Under the pieces are notes generated by a model. It was not told the DNA's origin. It saw nothing but the letters and a program-made list of their open reading frames with translations, and ran no database searches. Shown one piece after another: positions 19,211-31,500 of a stretch of DNA of 64,000 nt. The DNA comes from Phellopilus nigrolimitatus (lineage: Eukaryota; Basidiomycota; Agaricomycetes; Hymenochaetales; Hymenochaetaceae): positions 310,001 to 374,000 of the forward strand of contig JAJOHG010000010.1 of assembly GCA_021029095.1 (NCBI GenBank). The letters are read 5' to 3'. The position numbers were made by a program, and so were the translations under genes. How positions within the stretch are numbered: position 1 is the stretch's first letter; each line of letters opens with the position of its first letter.

Positions 19211-19829
19211 TCGGCGAATGGATTTGCCAATGTGAAAATCATGTATTACAATAGCATGGTAATTAATGGTGGAGAAAACAAACTTTCAGTAGAGCAGCAG
19301 GGCTGTTGCGAGAGTTTCGAAAAATGCTGATTTCTGAATCGAAACTGTATTAATAAACTCAATCCTTCCTTCATCTGTAGGCGAGCCTTAATTTGGGTGC
19401 GGCGAGGCGAGTAAAGGCTGCTCTGTCTGAGCTTATATCCACATCCTTCCTCAAATGACAAACCGGACTTCAAGATGATTGTCTCCTTCATTCACAAAGG
19501 CTGAACAACACAGCTGATGAACAATCTAGTTCTTGGATTGGCCGAACTGGTCCTCCAGAGCATTTAAACGAGGTTGCTCTTGATTCACCGAACATGCCTA
19601 TCACACTGGAGGAGCTGGTCTACCTGAATGATTCGCTGCAAGCATGGATTGGTAGTGTAGAGGACAGTGTCATTAATGCATTGTGGAGCAATGCTCTTGC
19701 AATTACTAGATCAATGTATGGACACTCATTTTAATTTGTATTACTGTATTTGCTGCGAAGTCGCTCACAGAGTGCATACAAGATTGCTTAGTCATAGAGA
19801 GACCAGCCTGCGAGGTGCCACGAACCCAT
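19211..19829. other. Unassigned right edge of the fragment mosaic
   Basis: About 620 bases, AT-richer than the fragments. Short open stretches on both strands match no family I recognise. No transposon terminus was identified by eye. Confidence 0.4.
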
Positions 19830-19837
19830 TACATCAT

Positions 19838-20035
19838 CAACCACGTGAAACCACAGCCAAACCACAGCCAAACCACAGTCTAAACCACAAAAACCACAGT
19901 GTTGCAAAAAAAACCACAGTGTTGCAAAAAAAAACCACAGCCAAGGAATACAGGGAGTTGGACTTTCTGTACAGCACCTTAAGTGTTCGGCTTAGACACT
20001 TGATCTCTCGACAATTGTTTTTTTGTATTTAGACT
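19838..20035 (-). repeat. TGTGGTT-array repeat, right copy (inverted)
   Basis: On the plus strand AACCACA/AAACCACAG occurs about eight times between 19838 and 19945, including two tandem units with GTTGCAAAAAAA spacers. This is the inverse of the TGTGGTT array at 10632-10740. Next to it on the array-distal side is a segment containing GCCGAA and, on the minus strand, AAGTCCAACTCC, loosely like a pol III B box. Together the two arrays bracket 9 kb holding the hAT-type element and the fragment mosaic. Confidence 0.45.
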
Positions 20036-20039
20036 AGGC

Positions 20040-20554
20040 TCTATGAAGCATAGGTAAAAATAAGTAGGAAGTACGATGTTGCGACTACAAAAAAGTTGGG
20101 TGTTGAGGAAAAAAGTTGGCAAACGAGTTGAAAGTTGGTAAAAAAAGTTGAGTCTTCGATTAAACAATGAAAAATACACTCATAATTGTCCGATGCTATA
20201 TTCCATGCATAATTTGGCTGGGACGAGGTCACTTCTTACCTTTTTCTATGCAATGTGAGAAATCGTTGCATTGCAATGTGGCGCTTTGTAATTACATAGC
20301 GGAACTTTGTCATGTAGGAACAATTTCAATTGCAATTGCAATTTGGATTACAATCGGCTTACAGCAGAGATTACATAGCAAACTACGTACGCGTAAGTTG
20401 CCGCCGTGGGCACTCTTTGAGGTTCACCCTGGCCGTCGATCATGGAGAAAAGAATATGGTCCCGCACTGACGTCATAGCAAACAACTCAAACTCCGTGTT
20501 TCTATGTAGAGACTTGAGCTGGTGCATTCAAGACTTCAACTCCCACTCAAGACG
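20040..20554. other. Upstream region of the peroxisomal carrier gene
   Basis: Contains a cluster of AAAAGTTG words at 20085-20150 and a short tandem of CAATTG (20325-20342, ttcaattgcaattgcaattt). No gene was supported. The last 150 bases should hold the promoter of the carrier that starts at 20555. Confidence 0.4.
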
Positions 20555-21911
20555 ATGACCAGCACCCTGCCTCCCGTCGTCCAGGCGTTCTCGGGCGCCC
20601 TGGGCAGCGCCGTCGCGAACGCGACGTCCTACCCGCTCGATCTCGTCTGCACCAGGCTGCAGACTTCGGCGCAGGGCCGCGAGGAACAAGGTCAGCACAC
20701 AAATCGTGCGGAAATGAATCGCGATGACCAAGCTTCGCTGCTCTCGAGGTGTTTTCCAGATCCTGAAGAGCGTCGTCAGCGACAGAGGCGTGTCTGGGCT
20801 GTACGACGGGCTCGAAACCGACACCGCCGCCACGCTCGTCTCTAAGTGAATCTGCCCAATCTGCCACGCTGCCTTTCTCTAACGCGGGGCACGCCAAGTT
20901 TCTTCTACTTCTACGCCTACTCCTTTCTGCGCGCTCTCGGCTCCAAGCGGAGGGCGGCGCGCACCGACGCCCGTTCTGCGACGAGCAACGCGCTCTCTGC
21001 GCTCGAGGAGCTCGGCGCAGGCTTCCTGGCAGGCGTCGCCAGCCGCGCAGTCTCCGCGCCGCTCAGCCTCATCACCGTCCGCCTGCAGAGCGAGCGCGAG
21101 GCGCCGACGAGCAGCAAGGACGACTCGCGCGCGGCTGCGGCATCGGCCGCGCGCGTCGTCAGGCATATCTACGCCGAGGGCGGGCTCTCGGCGTTCTGGC
21201 GAGGTCAGGCGGCGTTTCGCTCTGACGATGGTTACTATAAATACGACATGAGTTTTCTGACGCGGCCGCGGTGGTCTACCAGGCTTCAAGACGACGGCGC
21301 TCCTCTGCCTCAACCCGGCCGCGACGCTCTTCCTCTTCCAGGCGTTCCGGCGCGTCTTCCTGAGAGGAAAGGACCGCCTGCGGCCTTCGCCTCGGCAGGC
21401 GTTCGTCGGCGCGGCGCTCTCGAACGTCATAGGTCCGCGCTTCCATTTATTTTTTCTATTTTATTATTATTTTTAATTGCGCTGCCATTTACGAAATTTA
21501 AACCCGGGCTGGCTGATTCGGAATAGCCGTCGCGCTGCTGTATCCGCTCGTGCTCGCCAAGACGCGCCTGCAGAGCGCGCGGACAAACGCGCGTGCGGCG
21601 TCTGCTGCGCCGCGCCCGCGCTCCATGTGCGACGTCTGGCGCGCGGCGTACGCCCGGGAGGGCGGCAAAGGCCTGTATCGCGGGCTGGCGGCCCAGCTCG
21701 TGAAGGGCTTCGTAAATCAGGGGCTGACGATGATGACGAAGCAGAGGTATGTTCGCGTGCGCGCGTGTGTGTACCCGGAGGCGCTTCTTGATGCTTACTG
21801 AAAGAATATTATTATTGTTTTTTTGGTAGGATTGAGCAGCTGGTTGTGGGGCTGTATCTGTACCGTACTCGTTCGCGCGCTGCTGTCCGTCTGCACCCGG
21901 CGCCTGAATGA
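20555..21911 (+). CDS. Peroxisomal ATP/cofactor-type carrier (PMP34/Ant1-like, SLC25 family)
   Basis: Six exons: 20555-20690, 20749-20845, 20899-21203, 21283-21432, 21527-21746 and 21830-21911, giving 329 residues with all phases closing. Three repeats are visible: YPLDLVCTRLQ in repeat 1, a degenerate second signature APLSLITVRLQSE, and YPLVLAKTRLQS in repeat 3. The opening FSGALGSAVANATSYPLD and the conserved NPAATLFLFQAF resemble the peroxisomal branch (Ant1/PMP34), which imports ATP or CoA-type nucleotides into peroxisomes for fatty-acid activation and oxidation. A purely mitochondrial role is not excluded, since family members are alike. Unlike its left neighbours this gene is whole, and it marks the right border of the broken region. 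Confidence 0.85.
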
Positions 21912-23143
21912 CCAGCGGAGACAACTGTTCTACTGTGGTGGTGCGTATATGCATAAGTAAGTCATCAACCGGCTGGGGGCCGAGATTGCGGATTTCCGGG
22001 GAAATAGGGGGGGGGGGGGGGGGCTCTTTTTCTTATAAATAAGCAAAAATTTCCAATCGCATGCGATTTCCAGATTTAAGGATAAATGTCTCCAACGTTC
22101 AAGGAAAAAAAAAAGGACAAGAAAAAGATAATAAACTAAAATATACTGTCAACCACGCACATAATGTACAGCAACGACTCACCTCACGCACAGACCAATC
22201 AAAACAGCACCGTTTCTCGAATAAATCTGCACATACTCTGATACGTATACGGAGTGGCACGCTACATACTAAGTCTCAAGCCAATTGGTCCTGTATCTGT
22301 CTTGAAAATGTCGAAATACATGGTGGATTTCGGCACTTTGTCTCGGACTTGAATATTTCTTTCTGGAGAATTTGCATTGGTACGTCAGAACTTGCTACGT
22401 TTCTCTGAAGTAGAATTTAGTAGTTTATAAATGTGTTTCGGGCCCTTGGCTGCGCCTTCATTGAAGCTTAATTGAGGATTTCTACTATTGTCAAAGAGGA
22501 TCGAGTTCCGAGCACCGAGCATGATGAGAGAATGAATGCACCTTGGAACTTCACATGAGACAGTATAAATGCTCTACAAATTTCCCGTGTATTTCAGACT
22601 GACATTCTCAACTCAAAGCCCTGCATATATGCAACCAACGAAGGGTTTTGCAGTTTTGCTTCTAGTAAAGAGTAGGCTATTTTATCATAATCTGAGAGGC
22701 CGAAGAAGAAATGAAAAATAGACAACTGAGAAATCTGAGATACGAAGCCACGTACATGTACATGCTAAAGTTGTCGCAAGGTGAGAATGAAAAATCAGTC
22801 GGAGCTTTCCATCTTGTCATCTCTTGCCTTCACGCTCTTCGGTCAAGATGCAGGGCCACCATCTGAGTTCTTCGACATCTATTCGTGTCTTGATGTAATC
22901 AAATGAGGTGTGCCCTCGTTGGTGCCCTCTTTTCGCCCTCGGTCTCTTCTTGCTCGGGGGCCTGTGCTTCCCGCCCCTTCCTCCCCGCCCGTCGGGAAGT
23001 GCATTCGCCATTTCTGCACGAGCGCCTTCGCTATTTCCGCCGGGAAAAAAAACTGGACCGAGTGGAGAAAAGGATATTACAGCTCCTCTTCGAGAAGCTC
23101 AATCTTTCCTGATTCTCACGGTCTGATTAGGTACCTCTCTCGA
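21912..23143. other. Intergenic region with a 17-G run
   Basis: About 1.2 kb without a supported gene. A run of 17 G lies at 22007-22023. The stretch 22080-22800 is AT-rich with many short open frames but no recognised motif. The pyrimidine-rich part 22905-23010 gives apparent frames on the plus strand that look like low-complexity shadow. Confidence 0.5.
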
Positions 23144-23666
23144 CTATGGACAGCCTGCATGTTCAAAGGCGGCGCCTGGCGAGTAGCCTCCGTAATCCCT
23201 GGGAAGGTTTGCGTTCGGCAAAGGAGAAAAGAAAGGCAGGGAGACGTCAATGAAATGCTAGTACATTTGTGAGTCTGCTTTCGGTACTTGTGATTTAGGA
23301 GTGGGTACGCAAAAGCCAGATGCACTTTAGGATCCAGCTCCACGGCATCCGCAAGTTCTACATAATATGGCATCATGGGCTTAATCATTGGCACGCCGAC
23401 TGAAATTGGACCCGTGCAAGAAGTATTCGTGTACAGCAAAGGAGACTCGGGAGAGGCAGTCAAGACGACGAAATTTGTACGTTTTGGTCCGTGCCCGAGT
23501 TGCGTGTATTTGCGATTCAGAAATTCGTTTACCGAGGACGCAGGTGTTAGATCCGCTACGGGCTCCAGCTCCAAGACTTGGGAAACTCGCCAGCCAGCCA
23601 AAGCTGCGGAACTGAGGTGTGAGGGATCCTTGGGTTATCATAGACCATCTTACGCCCATGAGTCAT
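23144..23666 (-). CDS. Small spliced gene of unknown function
   Basis: The model is three exons on the minus strand: 23654-23666 (MTHG plus one base), 23603 down to 23288, and 23198 down to 23144. It encodes about 127 residues. The main exon reads LAGWRVSQVLELEPVADLTP, then FLNRKYTQLGHGPKRTNFVV and VGVPMIKPMMPYYVELADAV; the last exon closes with DYGGYSPGAAFEHAGCP. Splice borders are GT-AG and the phases agree. The long open stretch with ordinary amino-acid composition suggests real or recent coding. There is no signal peptide, membrane span or recognised domain. It may instead be a remnant of a longer protein. No function is proposed. Confidence 0.4.
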
Positions 23667-24620
23667 GACATATTCATGGCCTTTTCCGCTGCTTCCACAG
23701 GGAAATCACTCGTTAGTATTGATCTAGACTATTTAGCCTTCAGGCGAAAATACCCAGATTCAATTCCTTCTTCGCACTTAGCTCCTATTGGCCTAGGAAC
23801 GAGTCGCTGCCCGACCCTTAGATCCGAACGAACTCCTTCGCGTACGTGTACGTCTCATAATCGCATGCGCAATCGCATTCCATACCGGCGAGCGTGCGAC
23901 GACAAGATGGCGATGGCACCATGGGCAACTCCAAGCTTCGAATACATCTAAACTGTTAGCAAATTGGACGTGCTCGACTTCTGATCATGATGAGGCGGAG
24001 AACGCCTCGAACCATCACCTCTCTTCCCGACTGCTAAGGGAAGAGGTGCTCTGAGGTAGCGGACTGTGATGATCCAGACGATATCCACGATTTGGCCATA
24101 GAAACGGCTCTGCAATTTCACACGGGGCGACTTCGCAATTGGTGCTAAGAATGTGTTCCTCCAATCGCAACACCCGCCGTCGCAACAGCGATAGCACTGG
24201 AAATGACGTTCAGCATTTCGACGCGAGTAATGGCTTCGACGGCACAGCGCCTGGACCAAGTCAGTGCCTGCTAAGCTCAGAATCTGGACCTGCTTTTTAA
24301 AAACGAATGCTGCCGCCGCACCAGCGTGGCGCACCAACCGGTGTATCACGCATCTCTAAGCGCAGACACCTCCGCACCGCTTGATTCCCAGATCTACCCA
24401 CAATTCGCTCGCAAAGCAGCTTCGTTTGGTCGCGTCATCACGCTACCGCGACTTCCCTGAGTAGTATCGGAGGGAAGCCAGAACCAAGTGGATTGGATCA
24501 GCGGAATTGGGTGCGTTGCCAACTGCGGTAGATTGAGGGCCAGTGACTATTTCCGTCTCATTTGCCAGTGGCTAATCAAGCCTCTCAGAGTGCTGGGCGC
24601 TCGATCGCAGTAGTCAACGG
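23667..24620. other. Intergenic region
   Basis: About 950 bases. Open frames on either strand (for example the minus frame 23948-24349) have no family likeness. The right end holds the promoter of the Yippee-domain gene. Confidence 0.45.
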
Positions 24621-24627
24621 TATATAA
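24621..24627 (+). promoter_or_regulatory. TATA box of the Yippee-domain gene
   Basis: TATATAA lies about 100 bases before the ATG at 24726 and only 18 bases before another in-frame ATG at 24639. Transcription normally starts about 30 bases or more after the TATA box, so the 24639 codon would be upstream of, or at, the mRNA start. This is why the start at 24726 was preferred. Confidence 0.55.
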
Positions 24628-24725
24628 GTGGCGGAAGGATGGGTATGGGGAGGTCATTGCCAGGTGCATCCTTAAGACTCTTCTTGTCCAGACTCCGGGC
24701 TCAGTTCGTCCCTGCTGCATTTGCT

Positions 24726-25413
24726 ATGTCCCAATATGCATCTTACTACTCGTCGTCCTTAGGGCCTCTCAGCGTTGCACGAGTGCTGATATGCAAGCGA
24801 TGTCATAAGTACATCGCTTGTATGGATGATCTGCTTTCGAGAGTACGAGCTTCTCTATCCACGTCAAAAGAATGCGGACTGACTTGCTTCTCTCTTAGGC
24901 AGTATTGCGGTGCTCAGAGCCCTAAAGCTGGACTCTTCGATAATGCGTAATTATTCCGCGGCAGCCGGCTCCCTATCGATGCTGACCTGTTTTGTAACGC
25001 ACGCAGCTCGAACGTTTCGCTTGGCAGACGCCAGGTCTGGCTGATGCACACAGGCGCACACACGGTGCGCGAGCTCGCTTGTCTCGGGTGCAAGGCATAC
25101 GTCGGGTTCCAGATCGTGCACGCGCACGAGCACGCGGAGCGCTGGAAGGACGGCGCATACATCCTCGAGCGGCAGTTCCTCTGCATCCACTCTGTCTACG
25201 AGTGCACGCCTGATGAGGAGGAGGAGGAGGACACAGCCGGCGTACAAGTGGCCGGGCACGCCGCTGCGGCTGAAGGTCATCGAGGATCTGCGAACGCCGC
25301 GCCGCGGCAAGCGGATGACCGTCCTGTCGACGGCGTCGGCGTCGGATTCTATGTGCTCGGGCGCGCTGATGAAGCCGCTTCCTCGCATACCGCTCCCCGT
25401 CGAGGCGTGCTGA
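24726..25413 (+). CDS. Yippee-like zinc-binding domain protein, frame shift in GAG repeat
   Basis: Exons are 24726-24842, 24903-24946 and from 25007 onward. The Yippee fold is clear: the first zinc pair CKRCHKYIACMDDLLS, the middle strand GLFDNA-SNVSLG, then LMHTGAHTVRELACLGCKAY with the second zinc pair CLGC, and RWKDGAYILE. Yippee proteins are small conserved eukaryotic proteins of poorly known function; some act in GID/CTLH-type ubiquitin ligase complexes. After DEEEEE the frame carrying the likely C-terminus (YKWPGTPLRLKVIEDLRTP, stop at 25411-25413) is offset from the Yippee frame. The switch lies in a GAG repeat near 25212-25230. Read literally, the protein would end in unrelated text near 25493. 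A one-base assembly or biological indel is likely. Confidence 0.7.
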
Positions 25414-28400
25414 GTGCGCTTTTCTTCGATCATGCCAAATTGTCCGACTGGTCCGGCTTTGCTCTTTTGATTTTGTTTTTGAACTCTTCTTGATTTCTCT
25501 TATTTGATTATTTTCTTGATCAACGCGCTCACGGATTTCATCCGTTTCATCATTGCCGCGTTGACTCCGTGGCCATTTTCTCCTTTCGCTTCAGCTCGTT
25601 CTCCGCTATCTTGCGTCATTTCGTTTTGGTTCCACGTTGAAAGAAGAGAAAAGAATTGCTGGATGGGTTAGTGCATCAGTGATTTGCACGACTCTGTATG
25701 TATAATCAAAATCAACCCTTTGTATCCACTTTCCCCCGTTCCGCGTATGGTGTACGATAGCCTGTAGGAACAGATATTTGTGTCATATTTAGTCAGACAT
25801 AGAGTACCTTGAGTCAGTGTATCTCAAGCCAGTCGGGCCAAGCAGAGAGAAATAAAATGTCTACAAGCGCCAGCAGTCGTCTCCAGTTCAGTGGCACGGA
25901 CATCATTTGAAACTGTCCTAACACTTGCAATATGATTAGGGTACCAGGTGGACATCTTTAATGGATGAGTTTCTCCAGATGAAGGTGGGGCAGAATCTGA
26001 GCTCGTGTGTACAGTATATCTTTGGAGATGAGCTTCGAGAGTGATTTCTTTGCCATGCATCAAGTTCTTCAGCGCTCCGGGAGTTGGACCGTACAGGTAG
26101 GTTGGGATGCGATCGAAGCAGAAGCCAAGTGAGAAGGCACCTCGGAAAGACGAGATCATGGACCCCTTTCTGCTGCCAACAGCCAGCTTGCACTGATTAT
26201 GAATTCGGTCCGACTAGTTCACGAATTTGGTTGGACTTGAATAGCAGCGATTCCTTTTGATACGTCGGTTGGAGTATGCGACGAAGAGCGAGCGAGAGAG
26301 CTGAGTGTGACAGAACGTGACGTCATTGTTGTCACGGTAGGTTTTATTCGATGCCTTCACGTCCGAGTCGGATGTACATATTACATGGAATTTCTCACTG
26401 AAGAATGCGCTGTGGAAAACTCAGGAGCTTGATTCAGTGTACTTTCGACATGAATTGGGCCCCGGATAAATATCGGATCCATTACTTCTTCATCTGCTGA
26501 CAATCTGGTAACAGGCTGTTGCTGAGTTGGTTCACATCGAAGTATTTCGTCCGTCTCATGATCACTGATGAGAAGGAAGACATCCCAGTTACTGATAAGA
26601 GATCATTTATAGCATTTTGATACTGCTAGTAAAGTTGCGATTGTTGTTAGTGGAACTGCCTGTCCGAAGGTTGCGCGCGCCAGCTCTATTTGGATCATTG
26701 ATATGTTTCCGAGTGAGTACTCATGCAGGTTTATCTTACATGTCGAGGCTCATTACTACTAGTGGGCAACATGCCGCACGCCTCAGGCAATAACTTAAAG
26801 TGCAAACTTTCCGAATCTCAGGCGAACTTAAAATCTGTTTTGTCGCCCTCAGATGCCGCCTGAGAGCTTCAATGAATGCAAATTATGAACGTTTGAACTA
26901 CCGCAGTTCTGGTGTTACAGTTTGCCAAGACTATCTCTAGGCTCACGGGATTTGCTGTATTAAGTACAAGCCGATTTTTTCCTAACTCGCCATCCAAACC
27001 TTTTCAGGTGCACATCGCCTTACAAGCCACTTTTTTGTCGCAATTTGTACCACATCGTCAACTCACAGTCATGATGGCACTCAACATTATCACCATCATC
27101 CTTGCTGGCAGAAGTTTTCATATAGAAGGCTTTTTACTCCATCCTTCTTGGAAACGGCTCTCCTTCGCAAGTGGCTTCCAACCCGATATCTCTGGCCTTC
27201 AACAGAGATATAGCTCTAAGTCAGATATCTACACGGGTATTATTGCTAACCCTACTTTAGTTGCTGCAACGCTCAGCCATCCCATGGCCGCAAATCCAGA
27301 TAGATACCCGTGGTTTCGTGCTGGATCAAGCCCTTCCAAGCTTCTGCATGGAATTTATTTCTGCAATTTTTCCTGTCGTCTCGATCATACGAATGTTGCC
27401 ATACTAATCTCAACCTCTTCACAAAAGTTTTTTTTGGTGTGCTGCGGAGTAGCGTTGTAGCTACCTTCGTATGGTGACCGTCGCAGCTCTGTTGTTGGGG
27501 GTCTTCCACCTTACATCAAAAGATGAAACTCGGACCCTAAGTCGGGACTACGTTTTCTGAACGCGTCCTACCCGGTTGTACTCTACCGTACCGTGGTCCC
27601 AGACTGGCGGAACATTGGAATTCTTGCCAATATGTCAGACCTTCTTTCATAGGTGACGATACCCACGTAATATTGAAGTCGGTGTATATAAGCGTTCTCC
27701 CATATTATCAGACAATCGACAAGTGCTTCTCTTGCCCCACAACCGGCAAATGGAATGTAACTTTCGTGTTTCATTTTAAAACTTCCAGCTTCGTAATTGA
27801 ATGGGCGGATAGCCCTGGATGTCTCTGACTTACTGGATCAAATCTTATATGCTAAACCGCCAGTGTAACACGGAGTCACCAGGGACGTCCATAAACTGAA
27901 GTCTGCAAATCATGAAGCGGAGTCACTTCCATCTTCTCGTTGAATGGGCAGAATTCGGGCCTAGATTCCTGATGCTTTGATACTAGCCAAGCATAAGTCA
28001 TCGCCAGACATACAGTTATCAAACTTGACTTCCTCTGTTTCACTAGTATCTATCATTGAGGAAGGAATATTTCCCGCGGTCGGCGCTGTCGACGTTCTCG
28101 GTTCCCTCGCAGGAGGCCGGGCTGCGGTAATAGGGACTTAGTAAGGACGTTTGTGTCTCGGATGACAATGTGTTGTGAATGCTCTAACCGAGTATGTACA
28201 TGTACAGGTCCCGCCACGGAATATATTGCAGATCGCAAAAAAGGACTTCCAAATGTCAGATTTATGTAACATAAGAATCGCGTACTCATCGTGAAGCCAC
28301 TCTCATCCATTTGCCAATTTTCTGGGGTGGGTAGGTAGGTAGGCCGTAGGGAGGGTATATCATTTTGTTTCTGTTTGAATCCGCCGAGGGGAAACAGTTG

Positions 28401-28583
28401 TGCCGAAAGTGGGTTACAAATACATAAGCCATCGGCAAGGACCGAAGAAGGAACCGAGACTGGCGGACTCCCACAGGTCGTGACCCGATTCTCATGCTCT
28501 GAATATTCTCTACTTAAGCCTTTTGACGTCGAAGTCATTGCTGCGCTGCCGAGGACGATTCGACAGCGCGAGCCTCCAGCGCT
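25414..28583. other. Long gene-poor region
   Basis: About 3.2 kb. A minus frame at 25824-26159 (111 codons) and a plus frame at 26912-27460 (182 codons) exist, but neither has a recognised motif or splice-supported extension, so they are not called as genes. No LTRs or inverted repeats were seen. The last few hundred bases (28330-28580) include TAGG repeats near 28330-28345 and lead into the transcription factor gene. Confidence 0.4.
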
Positions 28584-31500
28584 ATGCCCCCCGACATCGT
28601 CTACGTGACCCAGCGCGATCCGCTGCAATACCGTCCCGGCGTTAACCGCACGCGGAACGTAAAGGACGACGGAGAGGGCAGCCATGCGAGGGAAATAGAA
28701 CTCAAACGTAGTCGGGGCGAGATATCTTGTGCGGAATGTAGAAGGTGGGTACCCACCCTGCGAGCAAAGGCCTTTTTTATGTGAGAGCGTAGAAGCTGAA
28801 GGCGGCTCAGATTGAAGATTAAATGCGACAAGCAGCTACCGTGTTCGAGCTGCTTGCGCAGAGGGTGCGCGTCATTATGTCCGAACGGTGCGTTTCGTCT
28901 CACAAGCAACAAAACGCTTATGCTGATATACCCATGGACGTTACAGGAAGTCTCTCGACTGGCCAAGGAACGCGGTGCGTACTTCCGCTCATAGTGTGTT
29001 CGAGGATGGTCAGCGCGTGCTAAGGTGTCTTCCGAATAGATTTGTACTGGCAGCGACGGATCATCTGCACCGAAGGATTGCAAAAATGAGTGAGCGTATT
29101 CGACAGCTCGAGGATGCCCTTGCTATCCTGCAGACAAGCGTGACAGAGGAGCCGCATCCGTTGCTGCGAGACGAACTGCTTAGTTTGAAAGTGGATAAGT
29201 CCGAAGAAGTGGTGGATGTAGAAGGGACGCAGGAAATACAAGAAAGTATAGATGCATTTGGAACGCTCTCGATCGGCGACAAGGGCAGTTTTCGCTTCTT
29301 CGGGGCATCAGGCGGATCAGAGGTACGTGTTTCTTTTATCGTGACCCAATTGCATCTACATTGACGATGTAGATTCTTCTCCTGAATGACGATGGCGATG
29401 AACCCTACTCGTCCCCAAGCGCGAGCGCGAGCAACAGTGGAGATTCGCCTCCCTCGGTTCCGCTATCCACGAGGGACTCCAAGTCACCGCGTTTACATCC
29501 CGAACTCGCGCTCTTCTCAAACTCCTTTCCATTCACTCCAATCGGTCCAACTCGTGAGGTGCAAAAGAAGATAGAGACGTTTCTTCCGCCTTGGGAGAAC
29601 GGACTTGCGCTCGCAGAAACGTATGCTGAGCAGGCTGGATGGCTTTATCGCGCAATCTCGCGGCCGCAACTTTTCGATGAAATACTGCCGGCAATATACG
29701 GGAGAACTCCAGCAAACCGAGCGCATGAGCACGCCATATACAAGGGTCCACATGCACTTTCCTTAGTCCTTATGGTTTTCGCGCTGGGCACGCTCGTTGA
29801 TCTCAATCGGGAGCCTTTCAGTGCGCAGGCTGACCACTACTACCAACTTGCGAAGGCGGCGATCACTTTGCAGAGCGTGCTCGAACGGCCTGAGGTTGTA
29901 ACGATTCAAGCGTTGCATTTAATGAGTGTATACAATGCTATGCGACAGCCGGACGTTCGCGACGAGGAGGGTGAGACGAGCATGGAGATGTCGTGGAGTT
30001 TGATACGGTTGTGCCACCAGCTCGCACAAACGGTAAGCCTCAAAATGAATAATTCGGTCTGAAACTGACATAATTGTTTTTTCTCTTACATTCATGAACT
30101 TATTTATTTATTTCCATTTTGCCGTAGATTGGTCTGCGTAAGTGGACTTCTTCGTGCTGTCTCAAAAATCACCTTTAACATGTTGGACAGATCGTGACAG
30201 CTCGAGATGGGGACTAAGTCCGTTGGAAGTTCAGAGACGGCGAGCGCTTTTTTGGGACCTCGTTGTCGCTGACTCCTGGCAGGTAAGTTCCTCACTTTGT
30301 CCTTACGAGCGTTTGATGTAAAATTATATAATAGTCTTTAGCAACAGGCCGCCCGCCGTCTATTACTATGCCGTACATTGATTGTGAGTTTCCTCTGGAC
30401 GACGAAGCACGTCTGAACGACAAAGGCCAACAAGAACCTGGTTGTGAGTTTTTTTTTCAGCAAAATACTTCCTGCTTTTCATAACATTGTTGAATCCACT
30501 ATGGCTCGCTTCATAAGTCGGTTCGTGGGGTTTCCGCTTCGCACGTGATTGCGTCGGTCCAGTTGCGGCCAAGACACTTACTGCGTCTGTGCCTTCATAC
30601 GCGACCATTCTCGAGCTCGACGCAAAAATTCGTGATTTCTCTATCCCGGAGATTCCGAAAGATATTCCGTACGATCGGACGAAGCCTTCTGAAGTCATGA
30701 CGCGCTGTGTGTTAGCTCATTCGCGTGAGACGAGTTGAGTGTCGATTTAGATCTGCCCTCTAGAGCATATCACTGATCAAGTCGTCTTTTTTCCGCAGTC
30801 TTGCTAAATCTTCATCGGAGCTTCTTCGCCCAAGCGATGATTGACGACCCTGTAAACCCTCTGAGGAGTCAATATGCCCCCTCTTTCCTCGCTACGTACA
30901 GGAGCGCCCTACACATTTTGAAGTCAATTCGTGAGGAGTTCGGATTATTGCCAGAGTTGAGTGCGCGGTTTTGGTCTCCGTGGACGTATGCGTTCTCGTC
31001 CGCCGTAAGTTATACTTCCGTGTACAATTGAATCATCTAAAACTTAATTAAATTTCTTCCAAGGTGGTATTCGGTTCGATCGTCACTCGTGGACCAAGCT
31101 CTAGCATGGCCCCTTCTTCGCTTGAAGAGCTTGACTCGGCGTGCGAGCTTTTCTTCAGAGCGAGTCAGCATAGCAGACGGGCTGCAAAAGCTCTCGTAAA
31201 TAATTATTTCATGCGTCATTTTATACGATATTGACTCTCTTTGGCGTAGACTATTTTGCAGAAGCTACAAACAAAGGCTCATACTGCGTACGATCGTGTC
31301 TACGCATTAAGGCCTCATCAAATTCCACAAGCGGCGAGGCACAGCAGCTCCAAACGGCTGTGGAGGAGAAGGACGACGAGCTCGCACTATTTAGCGGGCG
31401 TGTGCGTCTCGTCTCGTCGAAGCGCGGGGGCTCGTCATCGAGTGACTCGCCACCATACATGCAGGGCGTGGAGACACCTGATGGCACGGTTACTTTCACA

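Noticed and set aside
11657..19830. Helitron termini (TC start, CTRR end with hairpin) around the mosaic
   Set aside because: Many CTAG-type words exist by chance, but none had a convincing hairpin and A/T insertion context; not claimed.
25824..26159. 111-codon minus-strand frame
   Set aside because: An alternative frame over the same bases is equally open and neither shows a family motif.
26912..27460. 182-codon plus-strand frame
   Set aside because: Length alone is not enough; no motif was recognised and no sensible upstream or downstream exon was found.
31288..31311. A 24-nt intron in the transcription factor gene
   Set aside because: Too short for splicing; the 44-nt alternative (31288-31331) restores the same frame and is more plausible.
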